Source: Proteiniphilum sp. UBA5283
Lineage (GTDB): Bacteria > Bacteroidota > Bacteroidia > Bacteroidales > Dysgonomonadaceae
Assembly (NCBI GenBank): GCA_002408485.1
Contig: DHSP01000017.1
Span: forward strand, 47,554 to 54,687
Length of the DNA: 7,134 bases
Direction: 5' to 3'
Shown piece by piece: positions 1 through 5,924 of the stretch; position 1 is the first letter of the stretch, and every line of letters starts with the position of its first letter. Under the pieces are notes generated by a model. The model ran no database searches. It saw only the letters and a list, made by a program, of their open reading frames with translations, and was not told the DNA's origin. Position numbers and translations under genes: made by a program.

Positions 1-366
1 TGGTACCTCCCGATGCGTTGTTTTATCGTGATGAGTAAATTACCTGAAAGCCGTCACCCGGCTTTTTTCATTTTCCTGTCCATAATCAAATACGGCAGTC
101 ATTGTGTCGTAGTTGGTTCCCCCGTCGTCGGTCCCAGATATCGCAAACTGTATAAAGTTCGAAATTCATCTCTGTGTCATACTTCAGGAACGATTTTCCC
201 AATGAACTTTTAAAACGGTTAGAGAACCGGAATACCCAACTTTAATTCTGTCGTCGGCATCCATTATCCTTGCTTAGCTTTTTGCGGACTTGTTCATGGT
301 GCTTCCCAGGGTTAAACCGGCGACGCCGAGTACCGATTTTTTGATAAAATATCTTCTTGTTTCCAT
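1..366 (-). pseudogene. Gfo/Idh/MocA-family oxidoreductase, degraded and partial (Tat signal, Rossmann start and C-terminal fragment)
   Basis: This is the remnant of an exported NAD(P)-dependent sugar oxidoreductase of the Gfo/Idh/MocA family. It begins at an ATG at 366-364 with a twin-arginine signal (TRRYFIKKS, then a hydrophobic GVAGLTLG stretch). A TAA at 276-274 interrupts it, but the same frame continues as ARIMDADDRIKVGYSG (273-226), the family's start of the NAD-binding fold. A one-base loss near 228-224 moves the reading to FSNRFKSSLGKSFL and then VCDIWDRRR (226-122), again typical of the family. At about 120 the text jumps to NYDTMTAVFDYG (114-79), which normally lies a couple of hundred residues later, so several hundred bases appear to be missing. 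A further frameshift gives GFQVIYSSR, an in-frame TAA at 25-23, and NNASGG up to the window edge. No single frame is open, so it cannot make a working enzyme. Recognition rests on motif memory, not on a search. Confidence 0.82.
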
Positions 367-372
367 ATGAGT

Positions 373-404
373 CGTTGCTAATTTATTGCTTTTCGATAGC
401 AACG
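373..404. repeat. Short perfect inverted repeat upstream of the oxidoreductase pseudogene
   Basis: CGTTGCTA at 373-380 is matched by its exact reverse complement TAGCAACG at 397-404, separated by 16 AT-rich bases. It lies 7 bases upstream of the pseudogene start, in the 114-bp gap after the lyase stop codon. No T-run follows on either strand, so it is not a standard intrinsic terminator. It may be an old operator, a processing site or chance. The rest of the 367-480 gap shows no gene and no clear promoter box. Confidence 0.35.
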
Positions 405-480
405 GCATTGGCGAGTCTTTAACGGAGCTTTGTCTCCCATTGCCCGGGAAAACTTATTGATTCATCAGACAGATAATTTT

Positions 481-2397
481 TTATTTTACTTGTTGTACGG
501 TGTATCTGTAGGTGCCTCGCTTATTCGTTTTTTTTGCAGCAAGTGTTAGCCGGTAGATTTCGTTCCCCCACACATTCGAAAGCCGGGGATCATCTAATTG
601 AATCGTTTCCAGCGAAACGTCGAAGTCATTTTTATCATATGACAAAAGAGCTTTCTGATTTTCCACCTGTATCTTCACCTTCCCTTTTTCCGAAGTGTCG
701 ATATCACCCCATGTGAGAAAATGAACTTCGTTGGCGTGGGTAGCCTCCTCCAGAGAAAAGTCATCCTGAATCAATACCTTGTCATTGGACAGGGAATACG
801 ACCGCACCCATCGCTTCACCCGGGCTTCTTCCGGATAGGCTCTTGCAATGTCGGTGGAGAAGGACATCTTTTTTGGATTAAACGAAGTATTCATCGCTTT
901 ATATTGCGACCCGAATGCCTGGGGTACCCCGTTAATCGTCGGGAGATTATGATATTTGCTTTGCATGGTCCAGATAGCATAGCGTTCGCTGCTGAAGGTC
1001 TGGCGTGTGTATGTTCCCACACCGGCATCAATAAGAATGGGCGTATTATTCATATAGAGAGAAAAGGTGCCCAGATCATTGTGATTATGGCTCTCGTTAT
1101 TGTAGCCTCCCTTTGTTGCGATAAAAAAGCCGGATTTATTGGTCATGTAGCAAAATTCGGTTTCCGGATACCATGAAAAGGAAGGTCTGGGCTGTGTGCT
1201 CCCGAGGCTGTTTAGTTCATTAGCATACAATATGTTTTGTAAGGAACGGAATATGTCACGGCTCGTGGAAAGTTTGTTTTTATTCAGGTATGCGGCTTGT
1301 TGGATCATCATATGGCTCTTTACTGCCTTTCCATATCGGTAGATCAACGGAGCATCTCCGCCACCTCTCGCGGAGGCGTCCGCAAAATTGACAACCCAAC
1401 CGTTTCCCACGTAGGAACGAACAATGTATTCCCCCATGTTCCGGATGATGGGCTTATCAAAAATGGAAATCCTGCCACCGGTACCATCCGAAAGGATCTG
1501 AAGGTAATCATACATTTTCCCGGCTGCGTGTCCCCAATAGGAAGGACCTTCTTCACATCCGCCATCTTCGTGGGTGTAATTGATAAATTCATCTACCGAA
1601 CGCATTGTCCGATGAACGGCTTTTGCCAGCTTCTCCTGGTCGTTTTCCAACAACAGGAAACACTGGAGCACATTGAAATTACACCACGGATTCCAATTAT
1701 TGACCATGTCGCCAGGTTTCAAATTAAAGGCCATCCACCAGAAGCGATCCTCATTCATGTATGTATCGAGAATGCGTTCCTGTAATTCGTGACGCAAGCG
1801 CTCCGAGATGATTGGATTTACCTTATCAAACTCGCGATGAAAAAAGTAGTAAGTCCAGGAAAGTAGAGATCCCATATCTCCGGACGTCAGGTCGATCACG
1901 TGTTCGTTGTGATCGGGGATGGTACGCTTTGAATTTTGAAGCGTCAGGTGGGCGGAAGGTACCCAGGAGGTCATCTCACAGGCTGCAAAGACGCCATTCA
2001 TCAATTGGTCTATAAAACGGCCTTCTCCTTCAGCCAGTTCGGCCAGAAGCAGGTGAGTAATAGCCAGGAGATTCCTGCCTAAGGGAGCCTCCATGATTTG
2101 CCGGTTCCCACTTTTTTCGTACTCCAGGTAATCGGTCAGCTTCACCAGCTCCCATTCGTGTGAAAGAGCCTTTTCCCCATTTTTAATTAATTGGGCCTTG
2201 GTTGTTTCACCTAGTATCTTTTCCCAGCCTGCACGATCTGTATAAGCGGGATAGGGTACCCATTGCTGATTGAGTATCAGGGCCGATTTCACCTGTTCCA
2301 ACGAAGCGGATTTCTGTAGCAGGTTCTTTTCTGTATAAGCATTCGCCTGCAAAAACATGATGCTTAAAAAAAGGAAAGTAAAAATATATTTTTTCAT
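481..2397 (-). CDS. Secreted heparinase II/III-family polysaccharide lyase
   Basis: This is a 638-residue enzyme of the heparinase II/III fold, which cleaves uronic-acid-containing polysaccharides by beta-elimination; the actual substrate cannot be read from the sequence. Residues 1-20 form a type I signal peptide ending in ANA, so the product is probably periplasmic. Residues of about 25-390 resemble the alpha/alpha-toroid, with the NNWNPWCN motif at 233-240 and EDGGCEEGPSYWG at 277-289. The C-terminal beta-sheet domain (about 415-638) holds SHNHND at 436-441. By spacing to Pedobacter heparinase II (H406; zinc ligands H408, D426, H464) I infer H437 as a catalytic histidine and H439, D457 and H483 as metal ligands; Y287 would be the catalytic tyrosine and N234/N236 the charge-neutralising asparagine. 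All are present, so it looks intact. It lies 37 bp downstream of a truncated paralogue and upstream of an oxidoreductase pseudogene, all in one orientation. The start at 2397 directly precedes the signal peptide. Confidence 0.9.
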   Translation of the reverse strand: MKKYIFTFLFLSIMFLQANAYTEKNLLQKSASLEQVKSALILNQQWVPYPAYTDRAGWEKILGETTKAQLIKNGEKALSHEWELVKLTDYLEYEKSGNRQIMEAPLGRNLLAITHLLLAELAEGEGRFIDQLMNGVFAACEMTSWVPSAHLTLQNSKRTIPDHNEHVIDLTSGDMGSLLSWTYYFFHREFDKVNPIISERLRHELQERILDTYMNEDRFWWMAFNLKPGDMVNNWNPWCNFNVLQCFLLLENDQEKLAKAVHRTMRSVDEFINYTHEDGGCEEGPSYWGHAAGKMYDYLQILSDGTGGRISIFDKPIIRNMGEYIVRSYVGNGWVVNFADASARGGGDAPLIYRYGKAVKSHMMIQQAAYLNKNKLSTSRDIFRSLQNILYANELNSLGSTQPRPSFSWYPETEFCYMTNKSGFFIATKGGYNNESHNHNDLGTFSLYMNNTPILIDAGVGTYTRQTFSSERYAIWTMQSKYHNLPTINGVPQAFGSQYKAMNTSFNPKKMSFSTDIARAYPEEARVKRWVRSYSLSNDKVLIQDDFSLEEATHANEVHFLTWGDIDTSEKGKVKIQVENQKALLSYDKNDFDVSLETIQLDDPRLSNVWGNEIYRLTLAAKKTNKRGTYRYTVQQVK

Positions 2398-2434
2398 GTT
2401 TGATAAAATGAATTATTTCCAATCGGATATTCTG

Positions 2435-2992
2435 TTATAATCTTTCATACTCAGGTATTGACAGGTTTAATGCTTTTTCAACAATAGCCTCTTCAATCAG
2501 AATCTTTGTGTCGCCGCTCAGAAAATTGTACAACCAGTCATAGCCTATTGCAACAGCCGTAGTAGTTTCTGCCACGTCTAAATAGTGATCAGGATTCCAA
2601 CCAGGATAGAGGCATAGGTTGATTAATAGTTTCTCGACCCCTCTGGCATATTTATCCTCGTCGAACATCCTGTATGCAACTGACAGTGTAATGATACAGT
2701 GTACGTGCTCCCTGCTATTGTTCAGGTTGTTGGGTGGAGTAATCGTAGGTGCATAGAGCAATTCATCGGCTTGAGACTTCAACAACTGAAGTAGATTGTT
2801 CAACAACGGGTCGGTTTTACTCAATTGCTTAACAAGCATCTCCTCTTCCTCCGAGAAGAGTAATCTTGGATGCGCAGGTATTGTTTTTCCAAAGAGTTTG
2901 GTGGATAATTCTGATTTTGGGTAAACAGGTTCGTTCGAAGAACAAAAAAGAAGAAAAAAGGAAAAAATCAGAGGTGTGTATTTGAATTTCAT
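2435..2992 (-). pseudogene. Heparinase II/III-family protein, truncated N-terminal stub
   Basis: The open frame encodes 185 residues, against about 600-700 for full-length family members. It starts with a hydrophobic export signal (residues 5-16) followed by Cys17; with Phe at -1 this is a poor lipobox, so lipoprotein status is uncertain. HPRLLFS at 41-47 is the characteristic start of the mature N-terminal toroid, followed by VAYRMF (105-110), PGWNPDHYLDVAE (130-142) and AIGYDWLY (148-155), all typical of heparinase II/III proteins. The text stops at PEYERL, just before the expected NNWN motif, the catalytic tyrosine and the whole C-terminal domain. Another frame over the stop reads KDYNRISDWK and then ends too, so a frameshift plus loss of the downstream part is likely. 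The next gene is not the missing half: it has its own signal peptide and toroid. An expressed stub is possible but would lack the catalytic residues. Confidence 0.75.
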
Positions 2993-3136
2993 TCTTGTTG
3001 TAATTATGGCTGTTTATCGTCTGGTAATTTTGGAAAAAGGAAGAGACAATACAAAAACAGGTCGCTTCCTGATTACCTTAAACAGGGTGTTGAATTTTTT
3101 ATGTCGGAAGTTGAGTCCGTAAAATGGTTTGGTAAA

Positions 3137-3144
3137 CAAATATA
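3137..3144 (-). promoter_or_regulatory. Candidate Bacteroidota -7 element for the heparinase-family genes
   Basis: On the minus strand this reads TATATTTG, matching the Bacteroidota -7 consensus TAnnTTTG. It would start transcription roughly 140 bases upstream of the stub gene's ATG. No clear TTTG -33 element is seen at the usual 19-21 base distance, so the call rests on one short box in AT-rich DNA. Confidence 0.35.
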
Positions 3145-3206
3145 GGTAAAACTTTACTTCTGAGTGAGCCTGTTAACTTAAAATTAACAATATATTTTCT
3201 TTGCCA

Positions 3207-3240
3207 GTAAGAAATAAATAGTCAAAATCTTTTTTCTTAC
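3207..3240. repeat. Perfect inverted repeat A in the divergent spacer
   Basis: GTAAGAAA at 3207-3214 pairs exactly with TTTCTTAC at 3233-3240 across 18 bases. It interleaves with inverted repeat B (3216-3256) in the order A, B, A', B', and lies just upstream of the candidate -7 box of the DUF4230 gene. This could be an operator pair or a pair of mutually exclusive RNA stems. Confidence 0.45.
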
Positions 3241-3256
3241 CACATTATGACTATTT
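3216..3256. repeat. Perfect inverted repeat B overlapping the DUF4230 promoter
   Basis: AAATAGTCA at 3216-3224 pairs exactly with TGACTATTT at 3248-3256 across 23 bases. The right arm overlaps the first five bases of the candidate -7 box (3252-3259), so a protein bound to the dyad would be expected to block or tune that promoter. Confidence 0.45.
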
Positions 3257-3259
3257 TTG
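3252..3259 (+). promoter_or_regulatory. Candidate Bacteroidota -7 promoter element for the DUF4230 gene
   Basis: TATTTTTG matches the TAnnTTTG consensus exactly, 26 bases upstream of the ATG at 3286, which would leave a short leader of roughly 20 bases. The expected -33 position is a T-rich run (about 3228-3235) without a perfect TTTG. A second match, TAATTTTG at 3025-3032, lies much farther upstream and is less likely to be used. Confidence 0.45.
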
Positions 3260-3285
3260 TGATGAAGGAAAATTAATAATATTGT

Positions 3286-3891
3286 ATGAGGAAAATAACG
3301 CTACCCACACTTTTTTTCTTTCTTACGACTGTAATCTTGGCTCTGGTTCTTTTGGTGCATAACACACGAGACAAAAAAGAAGGAGGGTACGACAGTTCTA
3401 CCGTGATGAGCCGGATCTCCTATATGCAGGAGCTGGCATTGGTGAAACACAATTATACGGGGGTGATCGGTTACAAGGACTATAAGAAGATACTGAATAT
3501 CAATGTGCCCCTGACAGAGAAGTATTTCCTGTTGAAATACAACGGCTACATAAAGGCGGGAGTGGATTTGAGCCGGATAAAAGTAGACGTGAAAAGCGAC
3601 TCAACGGTACATGTTTCCATACCCAAGCCTAAAATTCTGGATACGGTGATTGATGAAAAATCGGTAGAGGTGTATAACGAAAGCGAGAATGCATTCAATC
3701 CGATAAAAATAACGGATTATAATGAGGCTCTGGCCAGGGAGAAAAATGTGATGATCAACGATGCCATCAAGCAGGGTATCCTGAGAGACGCAACGGAACA
3801 GGCTAAAATGGCGATTACCTCCTTACTGAAGGAGATGGGTTTCAGAGATATCAATATTACCGAAGAGTTCGTCATGCCTCAGGTGAAATAA
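3286..3891 (+). CDS. DUF4230 domain-containing membrane-anchored protein
   Basis: This 201-residue protein has one N-terminal hydrophobic helix (about residues 7-24), then a soluble region I recognise as DUF4230: ELALVKHNYTGVIGYKDYKK (49-68), the VPLTEKYFLLKYNGYIKAGVDLSRIKV stretch (74-100), and SIPKPKIL (111-118) closing a beta-rich core. The C-terminal part (about 145-190) is predicted helical and ends in a GF-x-DINITEEF strand. The length fits the usual size of the family in Bacteroidota, so the gene appears complete. The helix probably acts as an uncleaved anchor with the domain outside the cytoplasm. The molecular function of the family is unknown to me. A gene for a second membrane protein follows after 33 bp on the same strand, suggesting co-transcription from the promoter at about 3252. 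Confidence 0.85.
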   Translation: MRKITLPTLFFFLTTVILALVLLVHNTRDKKEGGYDSSTVMSRISYMQELALVKHNYTGVIGYKDYKKILNINVPLTEKYFLLKYNGYIKAGVDLSRIKVDVKSDSTVHVSIPKPKILDTVIDEKSVEVYNESENAFNPIKITDYNEALAREKNVMINDAIKQGILRDATEQAKMAITSLLKEMGFRDINITEEFVMPQVK

Positions 3892-3924
3892 AAATTGACG
3901 CAAGAGCAGCAATAAAGTTAACTT

Positions 3925-4443
3925 ATGAGATTTACTATCAGGTTGTTTCTTTACTGGGTGTCTATCTTTCTGATTTTTTATATCGGAATTCAAGTTGTGG
4001 TGTATTTTTTGTGGGGAATGAGGGTGGAAGCCTGGCAGGGCGTATTGGTATTTTTAATTGTGGGAGTGATCCCTCCCGCGTTAATTACCGCCTTTTTTTC
4101 AAAGAGATTGGATTATATGGAATCAGAGAAGCTTGAACCTCCCTCGTTTTCCGGACAGAAGAAGGCCGTATTTCAATTTAAAGGCCGATCAGACAGTCCT
4201 TTCGACGAGGTGATGCAGCGCATCGATCGTCAATGGATCATCTCTTATTCTGACAGAAAAAACCGAATACTTAAATTCAGGACAGATGCTAGAATGACCT
4301 CCTGGGGATTGGGAGGGTATCTGAAAATGGAAGGCGAAGAGACCGTGACCGTAATTGTTTATCCTATTCGACCCAGGTCGAAACGGGATAGATTATTTGT
4401 AAATCAAACGTTGAGGCTTGTGCATTCCGTTTTGAATCCCTGA
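3925..4443 (+). CDS. Hypothetical protein with two membrane helices and a basic C-terminal domain
   Basis: I do not recognise a family for this 172-residue protein. Two hydrophobic segments, about residues 8-30 and 37-58, form a helical hairpin near the N-terminus. A linker (about 60-77) leads to a soluble domain (about 78-172) with alternating strand-like stretches (AVFQFKG, IISYSD, RILKFRTD, TVTVIVYPIRP) and a basic tail segment RPRSKRDR. The hairpin plus FFSKR after the second helix suggests that the N-terminus and the soluble domain are both cytoplasmic. The ATG at 3925 has no evident Shine-Dalgarno sequence, as is usual in Bacteroidota; it starts right before the first helix, which supports it. 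It follows the DUF4230 gene by 33 bp, so the two are probably one transcription unit. It converges with the GNAT gene. Confidence 0.7.
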   Translation: MRFTIRLFLYWVSIFLIFYIGIQVVVYFLWGMRVEAWQGVLVFLIVGVIPPALITAFFSKRLDYMESEKLEPPSFSGQKKAVFQFKGRSDSPFDEVMQRIDRQWIISYSDRKNRILKFRTDARMTSWGLGGYLKMEGEETVTVIVYPIRPRSKRDRLFVNQTLRLVHSVLNP

Positions 4444-4532
4444 CACAGTCCTTCCCTTCGTGTTGTTTCTTCGCTGTTCAGCCGCCCTGGTTTTGCCCCT
4501 GTTCGTGGCAAGTTATCGCTTTTGTGTGGATT

Positions 4533-5075
4533 CTACTGATCTCCTTTTTTTTCGCAATACTGGATAACCTCTTCGTTGACAAAGTGAAGAAAATCGTCGT
4601 GTTGTTCCTTGGTAATCATGTCTGGGTAGCTCAAAATAAGCAGTTCCTGCGCTTTTGTATCAAGCCGATAAGGTAAGTGGACAAACCGGTACGGAGTGAG
4701 AGTATATCCGGCACGCTCATAGAACTGCAACCGGCGCACTGACTGTTCGTCGCTGAGTGGGTCTATTTCCAGAATAATGGTATGTGCCGAATCACGCAGA
4801 TGCTTCAACAGCTGAGATCCATAACCACGTCCCCGCTGTAACGGATTTACTGCCAGGTGCTCCAGGTACCGGTATGAATCCCATTCCCAAAAGAACATGA
4901 GTCCGATTAACTCTTCGCCTTCCCAGGCGGACAGTGGGGAAAAGCGATCATCGCCGCAGGCGAGCAGATGATCTCCCACTTTTCGTCGTTCTGCTACCGG
5001 AAAACTCTCTTCGTATAATTTCCATACCTTGTTCCAAGACTCAGTATCATTCTGTATAATTTGTAAAAACTCCAT
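4533..5075 (-). CDS. GNAT-family N-acetyltransferase
   Basis: This 180-residue protein would transfer an acetyl group from acetyl-CoA to an amine; the acceptor is unknown. The GNAT core is clear: strand LEHLAVNPL (71-79), then the acetyl-CoA pyrophosphate-binding loop RGRGYG (81-86, matching R/Q-x-x-G-x-G/A), helix QLLKHL, strand TIILEID (99-105) and RRLQFYERAGY (114-124), the motif-B helix with the common FY-x-R-x-GY signature. The N-terminus (VAERRKVGDHLLA, 27-39) is also usual in small GNATs. The C-terminal 40 residues extend past the core and may help bind substrate. It lies downstream of the DsbA/FrnE-like gene in the same direction, separated by 117 bp that contain a possible small ORF ending 3 bases before this ATG. 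A one-mismatch -7 box (TTATTTTG, 5098-5091) could provide its own promoter. Confidence 0.88.
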   Translation of the reverse strand: MEFLQIIQNDTESWNKVWKLYEESFPVAERRKVGDHLLACGDDRFSPLSAWEGEELIGLMFFWEWDSYRYLEHLAVNPLQRGRGYGSQLLKHLRDSAHTIILEIDPLSDEQSVRRLQFYERAGYTLTPYRFVHLPYRLDTKAQELLILSYPDMITKEQHDDFLHFVNEEVIQYCEKKGDQ

Positions 5076-5078
5076 ATT

Positions 5079-5141
5079 TCAGCACTTTACCAAAATAATT
5101 TCACTTTTCTTTAAGAGTCCTGGAGTGGTTCTTGTTGTCAT
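5079..5141 (-). CDS. Possible 20-codon leader peptide upstream of the GNAT gene
   Basis: An ATG at 5141-5139 opens a 20-residue frame (MTTRTTPGLLKKSEIILVKC) that ends with TGA at 5081-5079, 3 bases before the GNAT start. AAGGAGG at 5157-5151 lies an ideal 9 bases upstream of its ATG, with a second AAGGAG about 13 bases further up. Such a strong Shine-Dalgarno sequence is unusual for Bacteroidota, where most genes lack one. The position would allow translational coupling to the acetyltransferase. The peptide matches nothing I know; it contains no run of one amino acid that would suggest attenuation. It may also be chance. Confidence 0.35.
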   Translation of the reverse strand: MTTRTTPGLLKKSEIILVKC

Positions 5142-5192
5142 TTTTTTCAACCTCCTTAAACTAACTCCTTACTTTCTGGTTTCATCATCGGT

Positions 5193-5924
5193 CTAAATCT
5201 CACAGGTGCCATCCACACTGCAGGATTTTCCTTTGGTGACTTCCACAATGGTCTCTTCTTCTTCGCGTTTCTTCCAGTTGTTGTATGCCTTGTTCAACAC
5301 TTTTATATAAAGGTCGATAGGTTCAGAACCAACAATGGCCTGCCTTCTGTCCATCAGGAAAGTAGGGACGGTGTCGAAGCCGAGGTTGGCAGCCTCCTGC
5401 ATGTCCTGTTTAATCTCATACAGATAGTCGTCGCTCTTGAGCATCCCGCGGATTTCATTTTCTTCCAATCCGGCCTCTGTGCCTATTGATACGAGCAACT
5501 CCCAGTCGCTGTAGTCTTTTGCCTCTTCGAAATAGGCTTTCGACAGTTTCCCCAGTACAACCGTATCCAGCCCTTTCTTTGCAGCCAGTTTAATTAGCCG
5601 GTGGGCATCACGCGTATTCGCAGCAATAGCGTTGGGAAGATTAAATGTCACACCCACTTCCCCGGCAAGGTGTTTCACACCGTCAAACATACGGTCGATA
5701 TTCTCTTCCGGGTACCCGGCCGTTTGGGTTAAATACTCCCTGACGGGGTATCCGTTTCCTTTATCGGGCAGGTTGGGATTAAGCTGGAAAGCCTTCCATA
5801 CGAGCTCCACTTCATCGGCATGATCGAACTGCTGAAGTGCTTTTTCATAATGTATTTTGCCTATATAGCAGTATGGGCACATGATGTCGGTCCATACCTC
5901 AATTTTCATTTTCTTTTTTGCCAT
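5193..5924 (-). CDS. DsbA/FrnE-like thiol oxidoreductase
   Basis: This protein of 243 residues belongs to the cytoplasmic DsbA-like (FrnE / 2-hydroxychromene-2-carboxylate isomerase-like) thioredoxin-fold group. It begins with strand KIEVWTDIMC and the redox motif CPYC (C16, C19), followed by YIGK. The inserted helical domain contains NTRDAHRL (103-110), highly typical of the FrnE group. The cis-proline loop is TVPTF (186-190), followed by IVGSEP, the usual end of the fold. No signal peptide is present. The tail ends in CSVDGTC (C235, C241), recalling the second cysteine pair near the C-terminus of Deinococcus FrnE. I chose the ATG at 5924 because GGAG precedes it by 9 bases and the motif begins soon after; a longer frame starts at 5948, a shorter one at 5909. 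The gene overlaps the 3' end of clpC by 26 bases, so translational coupling is likely. Confidence 0.88.
   Translation of the reverse strand: MAKKKMKIEVWTDIMCPYCYIGKIHYEKALQQFDHADEVELVWKAFQLNPNLPDKGNGYPVREYLTQTAGYPEENIDRMFDGVKHLAGEVGVTFNLPNAIAANTRDAHRLIKLAAKKGLDTVVLGKLSKAYFEEAKDYSDWELLVSIGTEAGLEENEIRGMLKSDDYLYEIKQDMQEAANLGFDTVPTFLMDRRQAIVGSEPIDLYIKVLNKAYNNWKKREEEETIVEVTKGKSCSVDGTCEI

Noticed and set aside
13..213. Plus-strand open frame of 66 codons at the left edge
   Set aside because: It is antisense to recognisable pieces of the Gfo/Idh/MocA pseudogene, has no family features and no promoter; a shadow frame.
721..1785. Long plus-strand open frames (721-1176, 1297-1785)
   Set aside because: They lie wholly opposite the 638-residue lyase gene, whose catalytic motifs and signal peptide are clear on the minus strand; the products look like random translations.
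481..2992. The stub and the 638-residue lyase as one gene split by a frameshift
   Set aside because: The downstream protein has its own signal peptide and a complete toroid with the NNWN motif, so the two are separate paralogues.
4493..4511. TTGCC/GGCAA hairpin between the convergent genes as a terminator
   Set aside because: Only a 5-bp stem with a 9-base loop and no adjacent T-run; too weak. The 4444-4532 spacer shows nothing else.
2..5716. Seven GGTACC sites (2, 923, 1480, 1958, 2255, 4865, 5711), above the one or two expected
   Set aside because: They are spread over unrelated coding regions with no shared flanks or orientation signal, so chance and codon use explain them.
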